Shown here: positions 9,056 to 19,475 of the stretch, in pieces | How the letters are laid out: the number at the start of each line of letters is the position of its first letter | Position numbering within the stretch: the first letter of the stretch is position 1 | Assembly: GCA_003254885.1 (NCBI GenBank) | Contig: QANT01002397.1 | Location: 1 to 32,743 of the forward strand | Direction: 5' to 3' | Length of the DNA: 32,743 nucleotides | Source: Purshia tridentata | Lineage: Eukaryota; Streptophyta; Magnoliopsida; Rosales; Rosaceae | Notes under the pieces: model-generated | The model's input: only the letters and a program-made list of their open reading frames with translations | What the model was told of the DNA's origin: nothing | The model's database searches: none | Position numbers and translations under genes: made by a program

Positions 9056-9878
9056 TCAGAATTGTTTTTTCAAGGGTTCCCTCTATTCAAGCTTAAATCT
9101 CAGATGTTTTCATAATTAATTTGCTTGTATCCATGCTCAGAATGTGTAACTAAACTCCATAACTAGGGTTTTAATATAGCCTAGCAATTCTATTTTATGT
9201 TTGAAGTTAATTTATCCAACATTAATTAACTTATTTTTCTATTTCCATTCACTTATGCTTAATTGAATCTATATGTTTGTTTTGATGCTTGATCACCATT
9301 AGAATAAATATATCTTTGTTAAGTTTACTTACACACCATATGATTCTTAACTGAACTAGTGAAATGGAGGGTAACATGAGACATACATCATGTTAGTGTT
9401 ACTTCGTTCTTATTTGTTCTTCTTGTGCTTAATGAATTTGGAATTGATAATTTAGACTACACATCATAGCTAAATTGTATTTTCTGAATACTTGATTAAG
9501 ACCACATATCATGGATAACCATACTTGAGAAGGAACGAACTCTAGAGACTTAATTGGTTAATTTGGATATATATTAGCTTAATTCATGAGATTGGATTGT
9601 TATGGTGAAATTGAATCCCTAGTGATCCTAAGTCTGCTTACAACCCTAAACCATTTACCTAGTGTTATTGTTTACTTTCTTGTCTTTTAAATTTTCAGTT
9701 TTACAACCAAAAAACTTCAGTTTGTTTTTCTATTCTATTATTTTACTTCAGTTTTAATTAGGGTTCTTAAATAAGTGGTATAAATTAAACTCTTTAAGCA
9801 AATCTCTGTGGGTACGACCTCACTCTTGCATAACTTAGATTACAACCGATTCGCGTGCTTGTGAGAAATTTTACAACA
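9056..9878 (+). repeat. possible second LTR fragment ending at 9878
   Basis: The tail at 9803-9878 (CTCTGTGGGTACGACCTCAC, later GATTCGCGTGCTTGTGAG and a closing TTTTACAACA) has the wording common at the right end of plant LTRs. No internal domain or partner LTR is visible, so the left limit and family are unknown. Confidence 0.3.
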
Positions 9879-12517
9879 CATATCTTCAAGAAGCATTTAT
9901 CAGTATAGATTAGACCAAAAGGATTTTTCATAATTCAATGAATTTTATCTTTATAGCATCCTGATGTATTTATCTACTTCTCTTCTGGCTCTGTTTCTTT
10001 CTGCTATTGTACACTGTTAAATATTTTCTTGAGCATTTCCATTTTCATTTTCACTTAGAGCTGACCATGACAAATTTATCTATCTTTGGAGATGAGATTA
10101 GATTAGAGGAATAGGTTCTTCCTTAATGCAATGTGAGAACTAAGAAGCATTTCATCAGGCCTTGAAATAGGCATACACTTGAAAACAATCAGAATTTTAA
10201 TCGAAAACATTTGACATGTTAATTAAAGTAGGTGACAGAATTTAATTGGTTTGCCTTGTAATTATTTTTCATTGTTCTTTTTATTCTCTTGTCTACTTTA
10301 CAACCTAACCCGGGAGCCAGTTGTTGTTGAAAGGACATCAAGGTAACGAACTATTCTTTTTCGTTCTTCCAAACCAAAATATCAGCTGCTTCAGTTTGAT
10401 TCTTGCGATGAATGTTTAAGTTTTGTGTCCTTTTAGTATGCAGTGCTACATTCTGTGTATTTCCTTGCCATCAAAACCTGCTCCCAATCAAGCTTCAAAT
10501 TGGTAAATATCCATAATAATAACTCTGAACTTGATCACAGTAAATCATGCTGATGTATATATCTTAGTTTGATTTCAAGTTAAGTGAAAGTTATCTTACT
10601 GGTGATCTGCTGGTATGGTGCTTACTTTATGCTTTTGTACACTTTGAAGTGTGAACCTCAAAACTTATCTGCTCTGAATTTTTCCTCAGGCATTTCCATC
10701 TTCAATTCCACTTAGGTATGGTGCATACTTTCTGCTATTGTATTTCCAGAATGCTATTAAAGCCGTTGTAAGAAATAAGGAGGTCTTAATACTCGTAGCT
10801 GTAAGCTGTAATATGCTGCTAAATTGATCTCCTAGTTGTATAAGGCTACTGAGGTTCAGACTTATTCTTGGAGTTTAATTAGAACTAGCCAGCTGCAATT
10901 AGGATTTATCAATGCTTGTGGGTTATCCTAATTGTTTGAGGATTTCTTTATTATACAAGGACATGGAGTCATTATCTAATAGCATAAGGACTCTCTTTAT
11001 TCCTTGATGGGCAAGGTTTATTGAAGAGGATGCTAATATATATGTACCAGGTCCCTCTCTCACTCAGAAACATCAATAACAAGAGTACCACCCCATCTGG
11101 TAAGTTGTTTAAGGCTGCGAGGAAGTGCATGATGCATGTGGTATATCTGCTTGTTATTGTCTGTGTGGTTGCTGCACTGTTGCATCGCTGCTATGGCATC
11201 TCAAACTCTAGGTTTTATTTACTTGTGTTTTAATTCATACAATCAAGTTCTAATGGTTTATATTTGGATATGTGCCTATTACATATATACATTTATTCTA
11301 ACACTAGCTACTATATATATGGCAGAATATAAGATCTTGGACCATTAATGTTAGCCCGTTTACACACTTTCATTCCTCACAAATCCAAAGGTGAGAATAA
11401 TCGATAAAACAGGAATTTAATATTTTTCTTTTCAATATTAGTGTTTGATTGTTTCTTAGTGTATGCTATTGTACCTCTGTAATTCTTGTCACTTCATTTC
11501 ATCTTTTAAGCAAATTTTTCATTGATTATTCTACCTAAAGTTAATTTTATAGTAAACTGAGAACATTCCCATATTAAGCATATATACTAACTGATTTTGG
11601 ACATATTGTTCTTCATTTTTGTGACATGCTTTTGAAATTTTTTCTCAGGATTCTATTTTTCATCTGCAGTTCTGTGTGGAAGAAGCTTTTCTGCAAAAAA
11701 AAGACCAACCTCTTTATAATCTGCAGTTTTCCTTTCCTCATAGGAAGATGTCTCACGAAAGCATTTCTAATACATTTGCAGAAAAAAAATTATTCATGGT
11801 TGAATATTATCTTTAAACATATGATGAAGCCTCAATTTTTATAATTCAAGGGATGCTTCTTTGCGAGGAGGCTTTGCTACACTCAGATTGATTGTGAATT
11901 TCTTACTGTTGAATGTTTTTCCTTTATTGTGTGAAATTATGAATAATATTTCCCATATTGAACAAAAGTAACACATTTTGAAGTATGTGACTGCATTACA
12001 CACTTCAAACTTTGCCTTTTAATTAATATGTTGCCATCATTCTAGTGAGAATAAAAGAATCCTTGTAACTTTTCATTTTGGTTTCAATTTTCAGAAAGTC
12101 TTTTTTCATCTGTAATTAGAATTATCATGACATCATTTGTGCCCCTTTGTCATCTCGCTTAATATTTTTCTTTTTGGAATTTATGGGTACTGGGAAAAGA
12201 AAAGAATAGAATTATAGAACTATAAATTATGATTGGTCCAGTTCTTTCCTTCTTTTCATCTCTTTTGAGTCAAATGGCTTGTTTAAATTGTGTGAACACT
12301 TGGCCCAAAAAAATGAAAAAAAATTATGTGAACACAAACACAAGTCTTGCCTCATAGTCATAGTCTAAGTCAACACATCACAAGTCACAAACCAACACAA
12401 CACGTCAGAAAATTGGCACCAAAGCTTTTTTGGCCTCCCCACCACTACAAATATTGCAATAAATAATACAATTTGAGTTTATGAAAGATATTTTATTATT
12501 TTTTTGTTAATGTGTAG
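9879..12517. other. gene-poor AT-rich stretch with degenerate dispersed motifs
   Basis: I see no supportable gene. A motif like TTTTCTCAGGCATTTCCATTTTCA recurs in worn form near 10028, 10680, 11640 and 12090, often preceded by TGCTATTGTAC (10003, 10733, 11464). This suggests old tandem or intron-like repeats. The ORF at 11021-11233 (70 aa, one hydrophobic segment) has no recognisable relatives and is not called. Confidence 0.4.
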
Positions 12518-12891
12518 GAGAAACTTGGTTGTCTTGTCGTTGTTATATGTTTAAAGCTTGTTTCAGTCTTTTCTTTTGTAAGTACTACTGTCGGTTTGAA
12601 AGTGAAGCATCTTTCGTCTTTGGCTGAAAAAACAAAAGAATTTGGCCAAAGACAGCTAAAAAGAAATGAAATGGGGCCACAGTGACTATGTAACCTTCTA
12701 CAGTTACTAAATCAATTATGGAGTTCAAATATTTGATAGATTTAATATAAAATATAAAAAGACTGATTGATGGATCCTTTCATTGTCTTTGAATCATGAG
12801 ATGAATTGCTTAACTGTTGTTGAATTAATTAACTCACGAAATTTATAATTGTCCAAAAATCATAAGCAACATAAAATACACAAATTTATAA

Positions 12892-13356
12892 TTTTAAAAA
12901 ACCAAAACTATAAATTTCCCAAAAAAAAAAAATGTAACATGTATCAATCAAATCAGTGCAGGTGCAGCACTATTTATATATACCACAGCTATGAGCTAGG
13001 CAGGCCAAGGTTTGTCTCTGTATTGGGAGACTGTTAGGTTAGAATGTTAGGTTTTTCCACAATGTGGAAATTACCACAAAGTTGCTTAATTTTTAATGTA
13101 AATGCGAGGTCTTTGCCTCCTGTCAAAGAATGCATATAGTATTTAAAAAACCAAAACTATAAATTACCCAAAAAAAAAATGTAACATGTATCAATCAAAT
13201 CAGTGCAGGTGCTGCACTATTTATATATACCACAGCTATGAGCTTCTGTTAGGTTAGAATGTTAGGTTTTTCCACAATGAGGAAATTACCACAAAGTTGC
13301 TTAATTTTTAATGTAAATGAGAGGTCTTTGCCTCCTGTCAAAGAATGCATATAGTA
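12892..13356 (+). repeat. tandem repeat of about 250/216 bp with TATA-like cores
   Basis: Unit 1 (12892-13140) and unit 2 (13141-13356) are nearly identical; unit 2 lacks about 33 bp found at 12998-13030. Each carries GTGCAG.TGCACTATT or a close form followed by TTATATATACC (12974-12984 and 13219-13229), a plausible TATA box. It is specific to the leader of copy 2. Confidence 0.75.
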
Positions 13357-13763
13357 CAGTGAGATACTGGCGAATATACCAAGATCCTCAAGATTGATCC
13401 AAAAAAAGCCCAATAATTTACTAATATTTTTTGCAGCACTATAACATTTTGGTTATTTTATTTCTTCTACCCATTTTATTATCACAATAATGCAAGTTCG
13501 TACAGGGTGGGTAGTCAATAATTTACCACCCATGTGATTATTTGAAACTTACCCACTTTAAAGCCCAATAATTTAATAATTTTTCATTCATTGTCCCATT
13601 TATTTTCTACACCAAACCACACCCTCGATCTTCAGACTTTCATATTTCTCTCTGGTACGTTTTCAAGTCTTATTCTGCCTTTCATGTTTGGATCGTGATT
13701 CATTTGGTTGGTAAACAAGAAACATCCATCTGCTAGCTGCTGATCAGAGATTAAATTAAACTG

Positions 13764-14256
13764 GTATTTGTGATTTCTTTCTTGGTCCTCTGTTTTTGTT
13801 TTCTTAAATTTATTTTCTCGGCTCACTCTTGCATGTAGTAAGCACATCCAGTTCCACAATCTGTTTAAAGAATACTTTCTTGCTTGATTAAATAACATCA
13901 ACACTTTCTAAATTATATATTCCTTCTGTTTTCATATATGTATATATAAAGACTGCAATATTAAACACAAAAAAACTGAAATTTATGAAAACACTCCAAA
14001 ATGACTCGGAAAATATCTTAATAAATTTGAAAAGAAAAATTGTTAAAAAAGAACATAAATTAACTGGGCTATAACGTTTACATTATTATTAAAATGGCTA
14101 GTAAATCGATTAAGAACATAGAAAAATCTCTCTCAAAGTATGAAAATAAAATTATATATGATTATAAATTNATAAAATTATCTATGATTATATGCTAGAC
14201 AAAAAAATTGTGACACCTAACATGTCCTTTTAATCATGGTAAAAAATGGTATGCAG
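13764..14256 (+). other. predicted first 5'-UTR intron of the downstream CNL
   Basis: Donor CTG|GTATTT and acceptor ATGCAG|GTGC occupy the same aligned positions as in the first copy (1729-2116). It is longer here, 493 bp, and contains an ambiguous base at 14171 inside a suspicious tandem pair. Prediction only. Confidence 0.4.
14146..14196. repeat. 25-bp tandem pair around an ambiguous base
   Basis: ATAAAATTAT.TATGATTATA and five or so further bases occur at 14146-14170 and again at 14172-14196, with N at 14171 between. The first CNL leader has only one such unit (about 2034-2057), so the second here may be an assembly artefact. Confidence 0.6.
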
Positions 14257-14321
14257 GTGCTCAATTACGAGTTGTTGGCATTTCTTCAAATTGATCGAAC
14301 ATCTGTCAGCAGGACTTCCAT

Positions 14322-14456
14322 GTAAGTTCTTCTTGCAACTGCAAATCCATTTCATCATTTTATTTAAATTAATGTATCGACCCATTAATGGGTGGAGATA
14401 TAGACCTGCACATGCTTCTCTCCCACCTAACTGCTAGCTTCCATCACTCTGTGCAG
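14322..14456 (+). other. predicted second 5'-UTR intron of the downstream CNL
   Basis: Donor CCAT|GTAAGT and acceptor CTGTGCAG enclose 135 bp, the same length as in the first copy. The last leader exon, 14457-14511, then runs into the ATG. Confidence 0.45.
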
Positions 14457-14511
14457 TTCTGACTACCCTTGATCCATATTCCTTCAATTTAAGCTTCCTT
14501 CTAAAGAAACT

Positions 14512-17500
14512 ATGGGAGAGGCTGTTCTTGGGGCATTCCTTGGGGTACTGCTCGACAGGTTGGCATCTCGAGAGACCCTGAACTACTTTGGAAGCCAAAA
14601 GGGCGTCTCCAAACAGCTGAAGAAATGGAGTAACACATTGTTGGCAATTCAAGCAGTGCTAAGTGATGCAGAGGAGAGACAACTAACGAGCCAGAACGAG
14701 AGCGAGAGAAAGTCTTTGAAACTTTGGCTGGATGATCTCAGAGACTTGGCTTACAATGTGGAAGACGTATTGTACAAGTTTTCGACCGAGATGTTACGAC
14801 AGAAGGTAAAGGAGCAACATGGGGCTATCACACGCAAGGTACAAAGCTCCGTTTCCAAATTCTTTTTCAATTCCAATATCAACTCGGAAATGAAAGAGAT
14901 TACCAATCAGTTACACGAGATATCTCAACAAAAAGAGCAGTTTCATTTGAAAGAAAGTGGGGCTTCTCCTAAGGTGTGGCAAATGCGAACGAGTTCCTGC
15001 CAACCAGATGGACCTGTGATTGGAAGAGATGAAGACAAAAGGAAGATTGTTGAATTTCTGTCACAAGAAGAGCCTCATACCATCAATTATCATGTATTTG
15101 CCATTGTTGGCATGCCTGGAGTTGGAAAGACAACACTTGCAGGACAGGTATTCAATGATAGTGCTGTAGAACAGTTTTACCCAAAGGGATGGGTATGTGT
15201 GTCTGATGAGTTCAACCTGTTAAGAGTGACAACAGCAATTCTTGAATCTGTCACATCAAATCCTGTAAAGGAATTCAAGGAATTCAATACAATTTTGGAT
15301 AATTTGAGGAAGGAATTAGCAGGCAAAAAGTTTTTTATTGTTTTTGATGATGTATGGCATACATGCAACTATGATTCATGGACAAAATTGCAGTCCTCCT
15401 TTCTTGTTGGAGCACCAGGAAGCAAGATAATTGTGACAACACGTCATGAAGCTGTTGCAAAAATGGTGGGAGCCACCAAAACTCAGAACTTGCAGAGTAT
15501 ATCAAGTGATCATTGTTGGGAAGTCTTTCATCGACATGCGCTGTTGAACATTAACAATGACAGACCACCAAATTTTGTGTTACTTAAGGAGAAAATTGTT
15601 GCAAAATGCAATGGATTGCCCTTGGCTGCAAAGACTCTGGGTGGTCTTCTACGTTGTAAAAGAATGGACGAATGGGAAGAAATATTGAACAACAAATTGT
15701 GGAGCCTTTCAGACCAGAGTGACATTCTCCCAGTATTAAAATTGAGTTATCACTATCTCTCTTCAAATTTGAAAAGGTGTTTTGCCTATTGCTCACTACT
15801 TCCAAATGACTATGAGTTTGGGGAGAAGCAATTGATCCTTTTATGGATGGCTGAGGGTTTGATTCAACAACGACCAGAAGACAATAAACAAATGGAGGAG
15901 TTAGGTGCTGATTATTTTCATGAGCTAATATCTAGGTCATTATTTCAAAAATCAAGCAATGCCAATTCAAGATATGTGATGCATGACCTTGTTGGTGATT
16001 TGGCACGATGGGCTGCAGGAGAAATCTGTTTTAGATTGGAAGACAAGGCGAATGATGACTTGCAACTTAGATGTTTTCCAAAGGCTCGCCATTCGTCTTA
16101 CACTCGTGGAAAGTATGATGGGATTAAAATATTTCAGGCTTTTTCTGAAGTTAAACGGCTGCGAACCTTTCTGCCACTTTCACTTTCACAGTCCAAATGG
16201 AATAATCATTATCTGGCTCGTAACATTACTTTTGATCTATTGCCAAAGTTGCAGTACTTATGGGTGCTCTCTTTGAATGGCTATCAAATAACTGAGCTGC
16301 CAGGTTCAATTGGGAAATTGAAGTATCTGCGATATCTTGATCTTTCTCACACAAAATTAACAAGCTTGCCTGAATCAATAAGTGATCTTTACAACTTACA
16401 GACACTGGTGTTAGAAGGTTGTTCTAAATTGAAGGCATTACCATCAAACATGAAGAATCTCATTAATCTGCGTCATCTCAACAATTCACATGTGTCTTCA
16501 TTGGAAGGAATGCCTCCACAACTAGGCCGATTGACCAATCTGCAATCACTGTCTCATTTTGTGGTGGGTAAGTCTAGTGAATCAGGGCTAAGACAAATAG
16601 GGCTCTTATTGAATCTCCAGGGGACATTGTGTCTCTCAAGGTTGGAGAATGTGAGTGATGTGGATGATGCTAGGAAGGCCAACTTAATTAGCAAGGAGAG
16701 AATTGATGAGTTGCTATTAAAATGGTCTTCTTCAAGTGACACAAGAGCAATCCAATCAGCTGTGCTTGACTTGTTAAGACCTCATGATAGAAATCTCAAA
16801 AAGCTCACCATCTGTGGTTATGCTGGTTTGAACTTTTCTACATGGATTGGAGATCCTTTATTCTCTAAAATGGTGCTTGTGAAGTTAAAGAATTGTAATA
16901 GCTGTCAATTATTACCACCACTTGGCCAGTTGCAGTCTCTCAAAGAACTCCGCATAGAAGGAATGGCTGCAGTGGAAAGTGTTGGTCCTGAATTTTATGG
17001 AAAGGGAAGCTCCTCTTTTGCACAACTAGAGACTCTTGAGTTCAAGAATATGCAACATTGGAAGAAGTGGTTTCCTTGCCCACAAGATGAGGGAATTGCT
17101 GTTTTTCCTTGTCTGAAAATGCTTTTCATAGAAAAATGTCCCAAATTGGAGGGTGGGCTACCCGAGAACCCTGTTTCCTTAATAGCAAACCTTAAGATTG
17201 TTGATTGTGAGGAGTTGGTGGTTTCACTTGCCAACTATAGAAAACTTTGTGAGTTAGACATCCGCAGTTGCAAAGGGGTGGTTCATACAGGAGGAGCAGT
17301 TAAATTTGAGTTACTAGAGTTTGTCCGTCTTTCAAATATTTCAGAGATGAGACTTCAAAATGTTGAATTCCTGGAAGGATTGGCAAGGGTTAAAGATTTG
17401 AAGATTACTGGTTGTGAGGAGTTTACTTCTTCCTTGGAAAATGAGGATAGATTATTGCAGTACTTGATTTCACTTCATCGTTTGGATATTGAAGGGAACT

Positions 17501-18633
17501 CTTCCCTTGTTGAAAAGCTAGGAAAAGAAGCAGAGGAGTTGCTGCAATTGCAAATGGCTTCCAATCTCGAATATCTGAAATTAAATAAGTGTGGAAGTCT
17601 TTTGAAGGTACCAGAAGGGTTGCATCACCTGATGACTCTTCAAGAGCTTGAAATAGATGGATGCTCAAGTCTAGTTTCTTTTCCAGATGTCGGTCTGCCA
17701 CCTTCTCTTAAAGTCATAAAGATTGAGGACTGCAAGTCTCTGATGTATTTTGCAAAACGCCAGATTCCTCCAAGTCTAAGAAGAATAGAGATTGAAAGTT
17801 GTGAAAATTTGAAATCATTAGTAGAGGAGGAATCAGAGGTAGATGGTTCTTCGTCTTCTTCTTCTTCTCATTGTCTTGAGCATTTGGAGATACTGCGTTG
17901 TCCATCTCTAACGTCCTTGTCATTCAAAGGCCAATTACCCAGGGCACTTAAACACCTGACGATATGGAAATGTGCACAGCTGGAGTCAATAACCGAGAGG
18001 TTCTCCCACGACAACACTTGTCTTGAAGATATTAGGATCACCAATTGTGAAAATCTTAAATCCTTACCAGAGGGCCTAAGCCACCTCACCGCTCTTCAGG
18101 ACTTGACAATTGATTACCGTGAAGAGGGTTTCACTTCCTTTCCCCCCAACCTAACAGATCTGGATATTCGCAGAGTCAAGAGTTGTAAGCGGCTGTTGGA
18201 GTGGGGGTTGCACAGACTCACCTCTCTTAGAGGTTTGTATATCAAAGGTGAAGATCCAGATGTGGTGTCGTTTCCACCCGATAATAAGGAGATGCTGCTC
18301 CCCAAATCTCTCATTCAACTGTGGATTTGGGGATTCCCAAATCTTCGGCATCTATCGAGCAAGGGCTTTCAATCCCTCACCTCTCTTCAATCTCTTCATA
18401 TCATGGATTGTCCAAAGCTAGCATCCATTCCCTCACCTCTCTCACTTACACGACTTCAATCTCTGGACATCTGGAATTGTCCAAAGCTAGCATCCATTCC
18501 AGAGGAGGGCCTGCCTCTTTCACTTACGCGACTTCAAATCAGGGGGTGTCCGGTGCTAGAAAAGAAATGTGAAGCTGGTAAAGGACGATACTGGCCCAAA
18601 ATAGCCCACATCCCTTGCATAATTCTAGCCTAA
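14512..18633 (+). CDS. CC-NBS-LRR (CNL) disease-resistance protein, RPP13-like type, copy 2
   Basis: This 1373-residue paralogue of the gene at 2372-6415 has the same layout: coiled coil with VEDVL at 83-87, P-loop GMPGVGKTT at 200-208, GSKIIVTTR at 303-311, GLPLA at 368-372, CFAYCSLLP at 423-431, MHD at 490-492, then leucine-rich repeats. I counted 41 differences in the first 500 residues, with no gaps. The LRR half differs more, for example around residues 930-1010. Kinase-2 reads FFIVFDDVW, with Phe where Leu is usual. The net 26 extra residues come mainly from a 23-residue LRR duplication near the C-terminus, plus four in the linker before the LRRs and one in the LRRs; the tail is two residues shorter. 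The frame is open and intact. Its recognition target is unknown. Confidence 0.95.
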   Translation: MGEAVLGAFLGVLLDRLASRETLNYFGSQKGVSKQLKKWSNTLLAIQAVLSDAEERQLTSQNESERKSLKLWLDDLRDLAYNVEDVLYKFSTEMLRQKVKEQHGAITRKVQSSVSKFFFNSNINSEMKEITNQLHEISQQKEQFHLKESGASPKVWQMRTSSCQPDGPVIGRDEDKRKIVEFLSQEEPHTINYHVFAIVGMPGVGKTTLAGQVFNDSAVEQFYPKGWVCVSDEFNLLRVTTAILESVTSNPVKEFKEFNTILDNLRKELAGKKFFIVFDDVWHTCNYDSWTKLQSSFLVGAPGSKIIVTTRHEAVAKMVGATKTQNLQSISSDHCWEVFHRHALLNINNDRPPNFVLLKEKIVAKCNGLPLAAKTLGGLLRCKRMDEWEEILNNKLWSLSDQSDILPVLKLSYHYLSSNLKRCFAYCSLLPNDYEFGEKQLILLWMAEGLIQQRPEDNKQMEELGADYFHELISRSLFQKSSNANSRYVMHDLVGDLARWAAGEICFRLEDKANDDLQLRCFPKARHSSYTRGKYDGIKIFQAFSEVKRLRTFLPLSLSQSKWNNHYLARNITFDLLPKLQYLWVLSLNGYQITELPGSIGKLKYLRYLDLSHTKLTSLPESISDLYNLQTLVLEGCSKLKALPSNMKNLINLRHLNNSHVSSLEGMPPQLGRLTNLQSLSHFVVGKSSESGLRQIGLLLNLQGTLCLSRLENVSDVDDARKANLISKERIDELLLKWSSSSDTRAIQSAVLDLLRPHDRNLKKLTICGYAGLNFSTWIGDPLFSKMVLVKLKNCNSCQLLPPLGQLQSLKELRIEGMAAVESVGPEFYGKGSSSFAQLETLEFKNMQHWKKWFPCPQDEGIAVFPCLKMLFIEKCPKLEGGLPENPVSLIANLKIVDCEELVVSLANYRKLCELDIRSCKGVVHTGGAVKFELLEFVRLSNISEMRLQNVEFLEGLARVKDLKITGCEEFTSSLENEDRLLQYLISLHRLDIEGNSSLVEKLGKEAEELLQLQMASNLEYLKLNKCGSLLKVPEGLHHLMTLQELEIDGCSSLVSFPDVGLPPSLKVIKIEDCKSLMYFAKRQIPPSLRRIEIESCENLKSLVEEESEVDGSSSSSSSHCLEHLEILRCPSLTSLSFKGQLPRALKHLTIWKCAQLESITERFSHDNTCLEDIRITNCENLKSLPEGLSHLTALQDLTIDYREEGFTSFPPNLTDLDIRRVKSCKRLLEWGLHRLTSLRGLYIKGEDPDVVSFPPDNKEMLLPKSLIQLWIWGFPNLRHLSSKGFQSLTSLQSLHIMDCPKLASIPSPLSLTRLQSLDIWNCPKLASIPEEGLPLSLTRLQIRGCPVLEKKCEAGKGRYWPKIAHIPCIILA
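15107..15128 (+). promoter_or_regulatory. candidate miR482/2118 target site over the P-loop codons
   Basis: This is the paralogous site to 2967-2988, with one third-position change (GGT to GGC). The same reasoning and doubts apply. Confidence 0.3.
18407..18547 (+). repeat. LRR-unit tandem duplication inside the second CNL
   Basis: ATTGTCCAAAGCTAGCATCC with five further identical bases occurs at 18407 and again at 18476, an offset of 69 bp (23 codons). The similarity resumes with CACTTAC.CGACTTCAA in both units. The first CNL has one unit only (near 6253). The frame is kept, so one leucine-rich repeat has been added. Confidence 0.85.
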
Positions 18634-18637
18634 TCGC

Positions 18638-18871
18638 GTATGTCTTATTTCATATTTTGATTTTGAGGTTTTGTTTTCATTTAAAATTTACAACACAATG
18701 TGGGCTCTACTGATTTTTTTCACTATGATATAGCTAATCTCTTCTTTTATTTGTAATTAATTTTTCTCGTTTGGTGTGTGATATTGTGAGTTATATTTTA
18801 GAATTTCAACAGATTAATTTCGGTCATCTATAAAACATACATAGTTTCTCATCCATACAAAATATATGCAG
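18638..18871 (+). other. predicted 3'-UTR intron of the downstream CNL
   Basis: Donor CGC|GTATGT lies 4 nt after the stop codon and acceptor ATGCAG|GAAGTG at 18871, matching 6434-6645 in copy 1. It is inferred from conservation only. Confidence 0.35.
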
Positions 18872-18958
18872 GAAGTGGATTTTGGCCTTGCCAGATTATT
18901 CACCAGAAAGTTGAGATATTTTTTTTATTTTTTATTTAAAGATGAAATGCTTTTAGAA

Positions 18959-19284
18959 TAAGGTTATTAAACCATCAAACTACGTTTTATAATCCATCAT
19001 GTTGTATAAATTTTCCTTACCTTTCTTTCATATTGTGCTTATCAATTTTTAACACTTTAATATAGCAGCTGTCAATTTGCTATTTTATATGTCTTTCGAT
19101 TTTTTTAAATTTCAACTTTATAATCAGATTCTATATATTGAACCAAAACTCCACGGTTCATTCCTTTGTTTTTCCCCCCAACAATCTAATATTTAGCAGC
19201 GCTCTAACCAATTTCTTTAAACATATTATAAGATAGCATTGTTGTGTGTAGAGAACCCATCACACGTTTTGATACACGTCATGG
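18959..19284. other. AT-rich stretch, no gene seen
   Basis: Similarity to the first CNL flank has ended here and the replication-protein-like remnant has not begun. The missing 5' end of the Helitron could lie here, but I see no convincing terminus. Confidence 0.4.
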
Positions 19285-19475
19285 ATGGTGATACAAAACC
19301 TTCCCATCTTGCTACAAGCAAATGAGAGCTATACCACAAAAATGACAAGTTGGTGTGCCCAAAGCACACTACACAAGATTCACTTCTTCTGTCCTAGTAC
19401 AACAACTCTTATAGTTCAATTTCTTTTCACTCGTTTTATACAGTTTAAAAACAAGTATAATTCATTCAATTGCAG

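Larger units (their letters stand above)
12518..18958 (+). repeat. segmental duplication, copy 2 (leader + CNL + 3' flank)
   Basis: It aligns with 1438-6751. The leader differs by extra DNA at about 12755-13550, which holds a tandem repeat and a repeated AGCCCAATAATTTA (13408, 13562). Similarity stops right after GAAATGCTTTTAGAA. Confidence 0.85.

Noticed and set aside
8401..9878. A single 1.48-kb Copia LTR ending at 9878
   Set aside because: It also has TGTTG...CAACA ends, but the shorter 8401-9055 LTR better fits the spacing of the TATA box and LTR length for this Copia type. The choice is not certain.
11021..11348. Overlapping 70-residue ORFs with hydrophobic segments
   Set aside because: No recognisable family or splice context, and the two frames overlap in AT-rich DNA. 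I treat them as chance.
12849..13037. 62-codon ORF in the tandem repeat
   Set aside because: It is Lys/Asn-rich from A-rich DNA and is not preserved in the second repeat unit.
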